DNA of 64,000 nt from assembly GCA_001692895.1 (NCBI GenBank), contig KV748214.1, positions 1-64,000 on the forward strand. Direction: 5' to 3'. A program made the translations under genes and the position numbers. Under the pieces are notes generated by a model. That model had not been told where the DNA came from and did not search any database. It saw only the letters and a program-made list of their open reading frames with translations. The stretch is from Cenococcum geophilum 1.58. Its lineage: Eukaryota > Ascomycota > Dothideomycetes > Gloniales > Gloniaceae. Positions 1 to 11,059 of the stretch are shown here, one piece after another. Every line of letters starts with the position of its first letter. The stretch's first letter is position 1.

Positions 1-3000
1 TTAGTAGCGATTTATATAGTTTTATTATAATTAGGTTATAAAGGCTAGTAAGGTATTATAGTATAAGTATTTAAAATAGAATACTAGGGGCTTTCTTTTA
101 TAAATATATAAATTTCTTTATATACAGAGTAGTCTATATAGGCCTATATAGGATCTATATTAGATATTAATTAAAGAATATAATATATATTTAAAATAGA
201 GGTAGGTTTCTAATATTTTCATTTTAGAACTAGTAATATACTTAATTAGGTAGATAGGAAGTCTATTTAAAAAGGTAGTAAGGTTTTACTATTATAGCTA
301 TACTATCTATTATACCCCTATTACTTACGTTAAATATATATATAAAGCTATATTAAATAAAGATATTCTAATAAAACTATATATTAAGCACAATNANAAG
401 ATCTTCCATAATAAGGACATAAGGTACCTTTTTAAGCCTTCAGATTTATGTAATCCTCGCAAGATTTAACTAGATTATTATTTCTACTAAGAAGATACCG
501 TATAATTATTAAAGAATTAAACTCCAAGCTCCAGCCTCCCCAACTACATAATTTCCGAATTCCCTAGCGTTTTTCACTAGAAAAATACTAAACGCCACCC
601 CTTTAAAAGAAGTAGCCCCCATAAACAAGCGGATCTTCCCCAATATTAACAAGATTTTATTAAAAATTCTAAAGAAAAACTCTAGAGGCCTAGATAAAAT
701 ATTAAAATAATAAACTCTCTATAAAATAATAAAAAACCTACTAATTTAACATTTTTACTAACCATTGGCTGGTTAAATATATTAAATGGTCTAAATAAGT
801 AACTTAACGTAACTTTTAAGATATCTAGCCATTTAAGTAAAAGAGTGGGTACATTAAGCCAGGGCTCTTCTCGGTTAAAGTAAAGAAAAAAGGGTTAGAT
901 TTCTACAAAGCCGTTAAAATTAGGTATACTTTTAAAAATTTAAGATCTTACCTCCTATTTAATGTGTTTTCTAAAAATTAAGCGTAAGTTTAACCTTTCC
1001 AGTAGTAAGGTTATGGATTTAAATATGCTAAACTTTAATACGTAGAACCTTATTAAATCTAAGAAAATAAACAAAAGCTATTATATACATAAGGCTTATC
1101 ATAATACGCTAATAAACACCTCCCTAAATCCGTCCTCCTTAACCTATAGGAAGACGGGATAACTAAGAAGTATATTTAAGATTTGCGTTATATTCGTAAA
1201 GCTCTTAAAGCTTTAACACAGTAATTACTCTTACGCTTTCTTAAGTTTCTCCTATATAAGTCTATAAAATAGCGTTAGTTATAGTAAATAGTAAATAATT
1301 ATTAGTATTACTAAGAAAGAAAATATACCTTTTATCTATGTAGACTTTTTATATATCTTGCCATAATATCTAAAAGTGTTAGGTTTCCTGTCTATTCTCT
1401 ATTACTTTTCTCAGAAAATTAATTACTTCTAAGACGAACCTCGTGAGCGTAAAAATAGGAGACTGCTACACGCATTTTTTGCGCATATAACTAGGTTCTA
1501 TTCTTACTTTCTTATAGTAACTAAGAAGATAAGCTAGGTTCGGCCTTTTTACAGATAGATTAAATCTATAGGCATATTAATAGTGGAACATCTTTATTTA
1601 GCTTTTTAACAAACTTTTTAAGCTCTAGGGCTTCCTTTTTCACAAATTCAATATACTTTTTAATTTGCCTAGAATAATCTTATTAGATATAAGTATTTTT
1701 AACTAAATTCTTAGAATATATAGGAAATATACCCTATATAACCTGATAAAGTTATAGGTNCTAATGCACCCTNTANAGCCTTATATANAGTTTTAAANAA
1801 CTTATTAATTCTAACNGAATTNTTAGNTTCTGCTACTAAAATCTCTTATTACTTATTAAGTTCCTTATTAATTTCGGCATCTTCTATAGCTTTCTATATA
1901 GGATTTAAGGGAGTTTTAGTATCTAATAACAAAAGAAAAGAGTTAATTTAAGAGAGATAAGACATTTTCTAAGAAGAGAGAAAGTAATTCTTAATTTTTC
2001 TAAGGCTTATATGCGTGGAAAATAATTAGAAGGTTTTTAGTAAAAATAAGGTACGGGGTAAATCCTTTATTAAAGAAATCTAAAAAATAATTAGCGTTTA
2101 TAGAAAAAACCGCTAATATAGCTATTTTTGCTATATAAATCTAAAATTAAATATCTAAAATTTTAAAATATTTTTAATAAAATCTCTAAAAGTTCTATTA
2201 TTATAATTATTTCCCTTAATATAGCTCCATTAAAAAGAAAAAAGCAGCAGCTTAATTAGGGTATAGGAGGAACCTCGAGTTTAATAAGAAATAAAGCTTA
2301 AGATGCTATAGTTGCTATTTAAAATAAACGGCTTCTTGGGTTTACTAAGGAATTTATTTAATCTAGAAAAAGAACATATAAAGAGATTATAATTTATAAG
2401 GAAATGTTAGTATAACCGTAATAAGAGTATATCCTTAATAGAAAAATATAATTAATTTCTTTAGGCAAGATAAAGGAGAAACAGTGCGGTTTCTTAAAGA
2501 ATCCAATATAAAGGATATCAATCCTCTAAGAATTTACCTACACCGTTAAATAATCTTCGAAAATACCAAAAAATACCTTTACTTTTTAGTCCCTCTAAGA
2601 CCCACTCTTATACTCTCTTAGTCTCCAAGAATTCCTCTAATATATCTTAGCTGCATTAAGAAAGAGATTACGCTTTACCTCTCTAAGTAGAGGTTACTAT
2701 TTAAAGACAGAATTTATTTAATTTTAACTTAAATATTAAGACTGCTAGAGATTTTACTTTAGTGCAGTAAGGTCTTTAAGAGACTTTTATAAAACTTATG
2801 CAAAATCCATCTTAGTCTAATGCCGTTTAGCACCTTAACTAACCTTAAGTATTAACCTTAATTTTCCAGTTAAATACCCTTAAATCTTCTCTGCCACTCT
2901 AAGAAAACTATTACCTATTTAGGGAAATTACTATAAACGGAACACTACTAAAGTTCTTAAATAAGGATATTATATGGCCGTACGGAATTATTAGTTATAC

Positions 3001-4195
3001 TAATAATATTTCTTAATTATTTTATAATTAGTATTACTCTTTACTTATAAAAGTAAAAGGTGTTCCAATTCCATTAAAATATTAGGCTTAATTATACCGT
3101 AGCGTAGTAAAAGAGTCTTAAAAAACCTTAAAAAAGGGCTATTTAGAGCAAAAGGTATTAATATATCTAATTTATATTAAAAGCCCTACCTATATTTACT
3201 AATTATACTTTATTTTATAGACTATTATATTAATATATAGCATATATTTTAGTGAAACTGCTTTTTAGGAGGACTTTTCTACGGTTAATAAGAGCTCTAA
3301 GTAGAGTAGGCGCATAAAATGGATAGAAATAGTATTAAAAGCTCGGTTAAAACGTTAAATAATTAATATTAAGGATGTTATAAGGGCAAGAGCTAAATAT
3401 TAAGGAAAATTACTAGGTTTTAACAAAGTTTTTATATATTAAAAAGGTTTAAAGGTAGAGGTATATAAGAGTAATTACCAAATTACTTAAAAATACCGAG
3501 AACTTAAAGGGGAATCTCGGCCTTAGGATAATAATAATTTTAATTAGCGTAATAAAACGATAAAACTTTTTTACGGTTTTTCCTCTTATTTTTTCCGATA
3601 AATTATAAGTGCGCATTTAGAATTTATAATAAGACTTAGTATCTACTACGTTAAAAAATTCGTGCTTACGGCGCATGCCCGCTTTTAAGATTTTCTTAGA
3701 AAATTTAGTAGATAAGGCCAAATTCCTAGTAGCACCCCTTAAGACTACATCTAGACCTCTACTAGACTATTACCAGACGGTTACCAAACGGTTACTTTTT
3801 AGTCTTAAAGAAGCTTTAAGCCAATTTTACTAGTAATTACATGCCTTTAGAAACTTGGCGCTAGGTTCTATTATAACAGTTTATTAAGTACTAGAAAAAG
3901 GACCAAATATATATTTTTTCTCGGAAAATATATAAAATGCGACATATTATCTTATACTTTTAGAGTAAGTCTAACTCCGCGCCCTATCTTATATTAAGGC
4001 GTACTAGGTATTTCTAGGCATTAACTAAGCCGTATATAGAATTTTGCTAACTTTTCCAAGAAAGGGGCTTATCTTTAGTAGCAACGTTGAGATTTGGCCT
4101 AAGCGCGCGTGGCCTGGGCGGTCTAAGCCCGCTTGGACGTCGGACTGTTACTTTTCCGGTTTAAAGGTTCACTTCATACATTTTCGCACCAAAGG
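1..4195. other. RIP-degraded AT-rich region, no gene recognised
   Basis: This stretch is very rich in TA dinucleotides and has stops in all frames. Between about 420 and 1000 the plus strand reads for long distances with only TAA and TAG interruptions, the pattern of RIP-mutated coding DNA, but I could match no domain, so the parent element is unknown. There are scattered ambiguous bases near 395-397 and 1760-1826. No LTR, terminal repeat or tRNA was seen. From about 4030 the base composition becomes more GC-rich, leading into the inverted-repeat-flanked sequence around the Tc1 insertion. Confidence 0.5.
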
Positions 4196-4232
4196 CCCTC
4201 AGACGGCAAACGAGACCGCGCTTCCAAGTACA

Positions 4233-4283
4233 GGGGTTATATAACGCTAGCAGGGGTTTAATAAAGCTAGTAGGGGTTTTATA
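4233..4283 (+). repeat. 20-bp tandem repeat interrupted by the Tc1 insertion
   Basis: Two 20-bp units starting GGGGTT lie at 4233-4252 and 4253-4272. A third begins at 4273 and continues on the far side of the transposon (5706 onward, AAGCTATAC) once one TA duplicate is removed. This shows the pre-insertion sequence directly. Confidence 0.7.
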
Positions 4284-4321
4284 CAAGGGGGTAACATGAG
4301 CGGGCCAGCTGCCCTCCCTGC
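4284..4321 (+). repeat. Left terminal inverted repeat of the Tc1 element
   Basis: 38 bp, perfect match to the reverse complement of 5666-5703; preceded by target TA at 4282-4283. Confidence 0.92.
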
Positions 4322-4498
4322 TAGCGTTGGCGCGGTATTAGCCATATAAAGTATAGCTCTTATAGTAATCTAATAATTTATAAGCAGCCAAAGAAGCTGC
4401 GAGAGCACAACCTGGAGGTAATATAAAGTAATTGAAATGCAAGATATAATATACATTTTAATGTACATCTTAATATACATCTCAATATATATCTTAAA

Positions 4499-5608
4499 AT
4501 GCTAAATCTTATACGCCATAAACGTGGCCACTATCTACCTCCAATACTCAGCTATCCAGTTCTTCAAAATGCAGGAACCCGGCTATCCTTACACGAGCGT
4601 AATATCGCATATTCTCTTAGTCGCTATGCTAGTTGGACCCATAAGAAGATCGGTAGCTCTCTTAATATCTCTTACAGTGTAATCTCTGCCTCCCTCTAAA
4701 AGAATACCTAGACCCCTTAAAAGCAAAAAGAAAAAAAGCCAGATATCAATACTCTAATAAAAAAGCGCCTTATTACGCGTGCTAAGCTTAATCGTTTCCA
4801 CCAACAAAAGCCATTTAAAGAGATTATATTCCTAGAGGGCGTCTCTGCCTGCAAGCGATCTCTATATAAAGCCTTTAAAAAAGAGGGATATTTTCGCCGC
4901 ATTGCGACGGAGAAGCCCCTTATTACACCTAAATAACGAGAGGCTAGGCTAAAATAGGCCTATTCTCATCTTAAATGGACTCCTAAGATGTGGGCAGCAG
5001 TAATATAGACTAATAAGGCGTCTATTTAAACCGGCGGAGGCCAGATTTTTGTTACTAGATGCGCTAAGGAGAAGTACGATATTAATTACTGTGTCCCTAA
5101 ATTTAGGGGCTACTTAAGCTAGATAATTTATGGTAGCATTTCCCATAGAAATAAGGGGCCTTTGGTTGTTTTTAAGAAGGACTAGTCAATTAATCTTGGC
5201 TATAAGAAGAAGACAATAAATGGCAACGTATATCGTACGTATATATGCCCTAATATTAAGGCTTTTGCATGGGAGTTATGGCAAACACTATAACACCAGC
5301 CTATTCTTATAGAGGATAATGCCTTAATTCACTTAGTAAAAGCAACCCGCCTAGCCTAGGAGCAGAATGGCATAGTTATAATGGAATGGCCGGCAAATTC
5401 TCCAGATTTAAACCCAATTGAGAATATTTGGAGGCTATTAAAGGGGAGAATACAACGTAGATTTCCTATAACAAAAGAGGAGGTTAGGAGGTATGCAGAG
5501 AAGGAATGGGAGAAGCTCGAACCCGAAGACTTTGAGAAGTATACTGGCAATATAAGGGAGCGCTGCCTTGCTGTAATTGCTGCAGATAGGGGTCCTACAA
5601 AATACTAA
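4499..5608 (+). pseudogene. Tc1-type DD34E transposase, RIP-inactivated
   Basis: One frame reads from the ATG at 4499 to the TAA at 5608 (about 369 codons) with no indel. All interruptions are TAA or TAG, as expected from C-to-T change in Gln and Trp codons. The N-terminal 66 codons look like the helix-turn-helix DNA-binding region. The C-terminal segment contains the Tc1/DDE_3 signature WPANSPDLNPIENIW. The second catalytic Asp is at 5315-5317 (in EDNALIH) and the Glu at 5420-5422 (PIEN), giving 34 residues between them. The first catalytic Asp position probably corresponds to AAT at 5012-5014, so it reads Asn. The last 75 codons (5381-5608) remain open. Confidence 0.9.
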
Positions 5609-5665
5609 ATAAGCACTGTTTTTAATGTGGCAATGTGGCAATATAAGCACTAGCAGGAAGCGCTT

Positions 5666-5703
5666 GCAGGGAGGGCAGCTGGCCCGCTCATGTTACCCCC
5701 TTG
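5666..5703 (-). repeat. Right terminal inverted repeat of the Tc1 element
   Basis: 38 bp, perfect inverted copy of 4284-4321; followed by target TA at 5704-5705. Confidence 0.92.
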
Positions 5704-5757
5704 TATAAAGCTATACTAGCTAAGTACTAGTGAGATTTATCTCGTTTGCCGCCTGAG

Positions 5758-6421
5758 TCGCTTACTGAGATAACGCCTCCCATAGATACAATACAGTATC
5801 TTTAGCATCCTCAGCAGGTCCAGTAGCTTTTCGCGATAGCCGGACTGACCGGCTCCTCCCTTGCGACATCAGCGTCGGTATTTGTCCCGGGATTCTTAGC
5901 AAGCTAATGCCGTATCACGCCGGCCTTTTCCACGAAGGGGTTGGTCTGGGTCGGTCTGGGTTGGTTTGGCTTGGTTTGGCTTGATCCGCGGTCGGTGCGG
6001 GCTGGGAACGCTGCGATCGTTGCAAGCTTTCTCGGCTGGTTATGCAGCTTACTTGGCGACTTATGCAGGCCCTGTTGCTCGTGGCTCTACTAGTGGCTCT
6101 ACTGCCCGTGTCTCGCCCGTGCCTCCCTTCGTTTCTCCACAGTGTTCCGGGAGTATGGCAGCGTTATTCCCTTATTGGACCTCTAGGCGAAACTACCCAA
6201 CACTGACCTGCGCAACGCACGGCGACGCCTCACAACTGACTTTTCCTGGCATAACGCACGTGTTGTAAGGCGATAATCCAATAAGAAAGCTAAAACGTAT
6301 CCAAATAAGGCGAGTCTTACATATGTTACCCCTTTACAGCGTAAACCTGTTTAGTGAGGCCAGCACATCCAGGAGATGCCTGACCATTTAATTCTTTAGA
6401 ATCTAAGTAAGTTCTTATCCT
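5758..6421 (+). promoter_or_regulatory. GC-richer region upstream of the metallopeptidase
   Basis: Base composition here is balanced and lacks the RIP signature seen on both sides. A degenerate GGTTTGG-like short repeat lies at about 5938-5983. CCAAT occurs at 6277-6281, and CTTATTGG near 6170 forms an inverted partner to it. A 100-codon open frame at 5966-6268 has no recognisable domain and is not called as a gene. The stretch most plausibly holds the promoter and 5' untranslated DNA of the gene at 6602, but this is inferred from position only. Confidence 0.4.
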
Positions 6422-6601
6422 TTGAAATTGTCCGTACAGAAGCAAACATTAATACAGCTCTTCCCCCTTCCTTTCTCCTCTGCCTCACAGTGCTCCGGAC
6501 ACTACGCCTGGCTGATTCAGCATAAGCTACACTGCTTGCTTCTCCACTATTACTCGCTCTTTTCACCTACCTGGTCGCGACAAATAGAACTTATCCACAA
6601 C

Positions 6602-7369
6602 ATGACCAATTCGGGCGGCGCCTCTAAGAAGATTGAAATTAATGAAGTTCTTCGCGATGATACCACGACAGAGCCACTCCATATGGTGGTGGATGACCGT
6701 CTGCGCTGGGACAATGGCCAAACCATCCGTATCAAATTCCTCAACGGTTCCTTAGAACTTCAAGATAATGTGAAGCGCATTATCGGAGTATGGCAGCCAC
6801 ATGTCAATCTCGCATTCAAATTCGTCACCGATGGAGACTCGGACATTCGCATATCTTTCGACAGAGGCCTTGGAAGCTTTTCCTTTATTGGAAAAGCCGC
6901 TCAAGGCCATGACTGTACCATGAATTTGTTCGTCACGGCTTATATGCACCAACAGGAACTAGAACATCAAGTCCTCCACGAATTTGGGCACGCGCTGGGA
7001 TGCGTACACGAACATGCTTCTCCCGTCTGTCCTATTATTTGGGACACAGATAAGGTTTATTCGCATTACGACGTTAGATACGGGTGGGGCAGGGATAAGG
7101 TGGATCGAAACGTGCTCCAGAAGGCAAAACCTGACACCGTTCGGTTTTCCAATTTCGATCCGGACTCGATCATGATGTACGCATTCAAACCGGACTTAAC
7201 TCAGAATAGCTTCTCCACACAAGACAATCCCACTCTCTCTAAAACCGACAAAAAGTTCATCTCTGAAGTTTATCCAAAGTTGAAGGGAGATCAAGTCAGC
7301 TCGCCTGACCCCTCCGATGTTCCGCGCTACCAAGCAGCATATGGACTCGCAGAGCAGGTTCGTTCGTGA
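6602..7369 (+). CDS. Astacin-like zinc metallopeptidase (zincin), 255 aa
   Basis: The predicted protein has the extended zinc motif HEXXHXXGXXHEH (HEFGHALGCVHEH) at residues 126-138 counted from the Met at 6602, and a Met-turn (SIMMY) about 50 residues later. Together these define a metzincin-type peptidase of the astacin/M12A kind found in fungi. The frame also opens at an ATG at 6422, giving 315 aa, but those 60 extra residues do not resemble a signal peptide. The DNA there has a pyrimidine-rich tract (about 6456-6500) typical of fungal 5' leaders, and the 6602 ATG has a good context (CAACATGACC). No signal peptide or membrane segment is seen from 6602, so the location is unclear. No introns or internal stops are present. 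It is the only intact gene here and is hemmed in by a Tc1 element upstream and Gypsy-A 200 bp downstream. Confidence 0.85.
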   Translation: MTNSGGASKKIEINEVLRDDTTTEPLHMVVDDRLRWDNGQTIRIKFLNGSLELQDNVKRIIGVWQPHVNLAFKFVTDGDSDIRISFDRGLGSFSFIGKAAQGHDCTMNLFVTAYMHQQELEHQVLHEFGHALGCVHEHASPVCPIIWDTDKVYSHYDVRYGWGRDKVDRNVLQKAKPDTVRFSNFDPDSIMMYAFKPDLTQNSFSTQDNPTLSKTDKKFISEVYPKLKGDQVSSPDPSDVPRYQAAYGLAEQVRS

Positions 7370-7574
7370 TTCTAGGACTTGGCAAACAAGGCTTTGCACA
7401 TTTTCGGTGTCGAAAGCCAAGTAGGCCCTAGTTCGAGGGTTCTATAGGGGGGTCCCTCCCCGCTACATAAATAGCCTAGATTCTTATCAATTTGACTCTA
7501 ACACGAGTTCTGACATTCGGCTAAGCTTTACTTGTGGTTTTCTTGTCTTCTGCAAATTTTTTCAATAAGACGGC
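7370..7574. other. 3' flank of the metallopeptidase up to the Gypsy-A insertion
   Basis: Un-RIPped sequence of balanced composition with no ORF of note. It ends with the target duplication ACGGC (7570-7574), repeated at 15600-15604 after Gypsy-A, so the sequence originally continued directly into 15605. Confidence 0.6.
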
Positions 7575-7793
7575 TGTTACGGACGCTTCAAGTACGATGT
7601 TACGACTACTTGGAGAGGAGTCGGAAGAAGCTAGTTGGTTAATACAGGCACGGTCCAGGATGGAACCTGTGGAACCATGTGACGAGGAATGGTAAGTAGA
7701 GTCACGTGATGTGATCTGTGTGATCTGGGTGATCTGCGAGATCTGTGACAGAGCGAATAGAGTAGATAGAGTAGATAAAGCAACGACTTTCAT
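7575..7793 (-). other. Antisense open frame inside the 5' LTR of Gypsy-A
   Basis: On the minus strand an ATG at 7793-7791 opens 73 sense codons to the LTR edge; the frame then runs 17 more codons into host flank. The peptide is rich in Ser, Thr, Ile and Gln, with ITQITQIT-like short repeats and a run ending LEASVT. In the 3' LTR the equivalent frame (ATG changed to ATA at 15398) crosses the LTR edge into the internal antisense frame, so this 5' LTR preserves what may be the N-terminus of an antisense retrotransposon product. It may be incidental; no homolog is recognised. Confidence 0.4.
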
Positions 7794-7994
7794 AGGAGTA
7801 CGGTTGTGTATTTAAGGACCCTCAGTCCCTACCTAGATAGTTTCTTCCTTATAGTAATTCTTAGAATATAATTAGAGTTAATCTGTTAGGCAACTACTCC
7901 ACTAGTTATTATTATGTTGTTAACTTTATTTAATACCTATATACCTAGCCTATTAATGAGTTTACCGTAGTTCCTACTATAAGGCTCTATTATA
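7575..7994 (+). repeat. 5' LTR of Gypsy-A
   Basis: It begins TGTTACGGACG and ends ...CTATTATA, where the 3' LTR has ...CCGTTACA. A TATA-like TATTTAAG lies at 7808-7815. It is better preserved than any other LTR of this family in the window. Confidence 0.95.
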
Positions 7995-8034
7995 TAATTA
8001 CTACCACAGTTATGGTTTTAATAAGTTAAATAAT

Positions 8035-9130
8035 ATGCTACTAAAAGCAGCCACTATAACGCCATTAACGGCGGCAACTATGTTAAGGTTAGGGGGTAAC
8101 ACTAGTATAGCGGACACTAACTTGCAACAACCTATAACGGTAAAACAATTATAAGAAATAGTTAACCAGTTAATAGAAAATACTAGAGCACTTAAATAAA
8201 GGATTAACGGGATAGGCGCAGTAAAGGTTAAGTTACTATTAATTAAAAGATTCTTAGGAGAAAGATTAAAGCTTAAAGGATTTCTTATATAAATATACTT
8301 TAAGGTTACGTAAAAAGGAGTAAAGCTAGTAATAACTATAGATTAAGTAGTATATACAGGATTGTTCTTATTAAGAAGAGCACTTAAATAGTTTAAGCCT
8401 TACCTTATAGAGATATAAGTAAATGGAATAATAATAACAAACTAAGAAGTACGGTTTATGTTTTTAAGCTAGAATAGATTTATAGAATAACTTATACAAA
8501 TATTTAGGGACCCAAAAGCAATAACTATAGTAAAAAGAAAGCTTTAGGACCTAATATAATAAACTTTAGCAATTAAATATATAACGTAGTTCTAAACGCT
8601 AGCTATATAACTTAAGTAGAATAATAAGGCGCTTATAGTATAGTATAAATAGGGACTTAAGGCTAAAGTTTAGGACGTAATTATTCTAATAGAAGATGCG
8701 GATACCCTAAGGAAATTAATAGATTAAGCGATTAAGATTAATAATAGGATCTTTTAAAGGGAATAGGTTAAGAGAGGCTAGGATAGAGTTTTATAGTTAT
8801 ATAAGACGTAGAGCACGTAATAACTAAAGCTAAATTAAAAACTATAGTATGGCGTAAAGCTAATAGACCTAAGTAGTACTAGAGAAACCTATAAGAGANN
8901 GNGNAAGNAACTATANAAACNTAGAGGTTAAGGATTAAGTAATTATAGGACTAAGGAGCATAGGCTAAACTAAGGATCTTAATAGCAGAAGACGTTTAAG
9001 CGGACTCTATAGTAAAAGCAATAGTTTAAAGACAGAGCTTATATAAATTATAGAAAATAGGGTTATTTCGCTAAAGACTATAGAAGTAGTTAGAGTTATT
9101 ATATAGTAAAGGGAACTAGACTAGTAGCAT
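8035..9130 (+). pseudogene. Gag of Gypsy-A, RIP-inactivated
   Basis: The frame starts at the ATG at 8035 (MLLKAATITPLTAAT...) and contains a gag core segment around 8370-8530 (RALK.FKPYLIEI). It ends near a CCHC zinc knuckle at about 9040-9084 in which Cys and His codons have become Tyr. TAG and TAA stops replace Gln and Trp throughout. The end is uncertain: the frame may continue toward 9500. Downstream, about 9646-9850, are repeats of GA(T/C)TCTTAAGA...GATAAG, a Ser-Asp-rich peptide repeat. The same start is present in Gypsy-C (28150) and on the minus strand in Gypsy-B (about 52840). Confidence 0.8.
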
Positions 9131-11059
9131 ATAACACATATATATAGAGGGACGATAGTATACTGCGAGGAATAAAAAATGTTTAATTAGAAGTTTTGCG
9201 TTTTATTATAATAATATATACTAAATTTATAAAGACGCTAAGTACGGCGTAAGCTATTAGCTATAAGAGCTAGAGTTAAGAGGACTTAAGGGAACTAAAG
9301 AGTTAGATAAAGAATAAGATTAACTCTATAAGCTAGATTAAGATATTATAGTAATATACGGATAATAATTAGCAACAATAATAATAGAGTTAGAGTACTT
9401 ATTAATTAATAGTAATAAGGATAGTAAAGAAACTAACTAGGGGTATCTAAACCTTAATAATGTAATAAAAGTAGAGACTAAGACCGCTATAGAGTAAGGT
9501 TTAGTAACGGGCATTATAACACCGTTAGATATAGCATCCATTACTTTATAAGACGGAAGGAGTAATATTTAGAGACAATTAAGCAAGCAGATAACTACTA
9601 GTGCTAGCTTACTACTTAATAAAGGCAAAAGGCTAAAGGCTTAAGATTCTTAAGATAAGATAAGAGACAACTAAGATTCTTAAGAAGAGATAAGGTATAC
9701 TTAAGGACTTATAATAGACGCAAACTAATAGAGTAGGGTAATAGCTTAGTTTAAGGATATATAAATAAGCTTGGGATAAGTGTTCCTAACGGTATAAGAC
9801 TCTTAAGACAAGATAAGTAAGATTTAAGACTCTTAAGACGAGATAAGAACACTAATAAAGCCTAGTTGGACTAAGGCTAGAGCTAAGCTTAAGTTAGAAG
9901 TAAGCTTAAGATTAAAGGATCTAAGGGACTAAGAATTTAGAGTACAAATTAGGACACCTATAAGTAAGAGGTAAGGAGCTTTATTATAGATTAGAGAATC
10001 TATAATATAAATAGCAGTTAGATTAGGAGATAGATATATAAACCTAGAGGACTTACTAGTTAAACAAGATATTTAGACTAAAGATTAAGAGTTTAATACT
10101 AAGATTAAGAAGTAAGAAGACTTTAAGGATCTACTTATAAGACGCGAAAAAAAAGAAACCATAAAGAAATTTAGAGTAAGAATTACCTTATAGCAAGAAC
10201 AGAAACTAGATAAGAGATCTAGTATATTAGGACGTATAAAGGACAGAGCGCTAGTATAAAGAATTACTAATAGGCTAAGAGCAGGCATACTAAGAGCTAA
10301 GTAGCTTATTAAACTAGAATAAGAAGAGGATTTAGGGATTTCTACTAGGTTTAAGGAACGACATATAAAAGGCTGTCACAACGCAGTAATAAGAAGATAC
10401 TTCCTTATAGATAGACTGTATATACTCTAACAGCTATACTAAAAGTGGTATAGGCAACGATATAATAATAAGTGGGAAGATTTCTATATATAGTTAAATG
10501 AAAAAGTTATTTAAAACCACCTAATTACGGAAAAAGTAATAAATTATATTAAGGGAGCCTTAATTATAATATTAAAGGATCTAGAGGAATAATTAGAGGA
10601 CTAGAGAAGCAAGAGACGCATCTTAGTACCTATAAATAAAGTTATAATATTTAGATTAGTATAATAAAGGTTTAAACTTAAAGATAAAGATAAGTTAAGA
10701 GTTAAGCTAAAGCACTTAGTACACTATACGCTATTATAGATTGCATGCGTAGACGATATATGCGAAATATATAAAAATCCAAAGGAAAAGAATCGGAAAT
10801 ACCCTATGAGGATATACTAAATAATAGATAAACAATAGTATAGGAATACTAAGTATATACATAGCTAGCATCTAACAAAAGCCTAAAAGGAAGGAAATTT
10901 AGTATTTTAACCAGAAAGATTCCTTATAGAAGAATGCTTAGATAGATAATAATAGTAGGAATATCCAGAGAATACTTATCTATGGTATATTAAAGACAAA
11001 AAGCGAACTAGGCATTAGCTAAAGAGTAAGCTAAGTATAATAGGATCTAGCAGCTAATA

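Larger units (their letters stand above)
4284..5703 (+). mobile_element. Tc1/mariner-type DNA transposon, 1,420 bp
   Basis: The ends are a perfect 38-bp inverted repeat (4284-4321 and 5666-5703, outer bases CAAGGGGGTAAC) flanked by TA at 4282-4283 and 5704-5705, the target duplication typical of Tc1/mariner. A single decayed transposase frame fills the interior. The repeats are identical although the coding part is heavily mutated, so RIP hit the interior harder than the GC-rich ends. The element is likely immobile on its own but could be cross-mobilised through its intact ends. Confidence 0.92.
4198..5757. repeat. Inverted-repeat pair outside the Tc1 element (possible host MITE)
   Basis: The 18 bases at 4198-4215 (CTCAGACGGCAAACGAGA) match the reverse complement of 5740-5757 at 17 of 18 positions. 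Between them lie short tandem repeats and the Tc1 insertion. Without the Tc1 element the arms are about 140 bp apart, which fits a small non-autonomous element or foldback repeat into which the Tc1 element jumped. No target duplication was established for this outer unit. Confidence 0.45.

Noticed and set aside
5966-6268. 100-codon plus-strand ORF in the GC-richer region upstream of the metallopeptidase
   Set aside because: Low-complexity Gly/Ser/Ala/Pro composition, no domain, and its position suits a promoter region.
7521-7574. Extension of the LTR antisense frame into host flank (17 codons)
   Set aside because: It reads out of the element into unrelated DNA at the 5' insertion; only the LTR part recurs in other copies.
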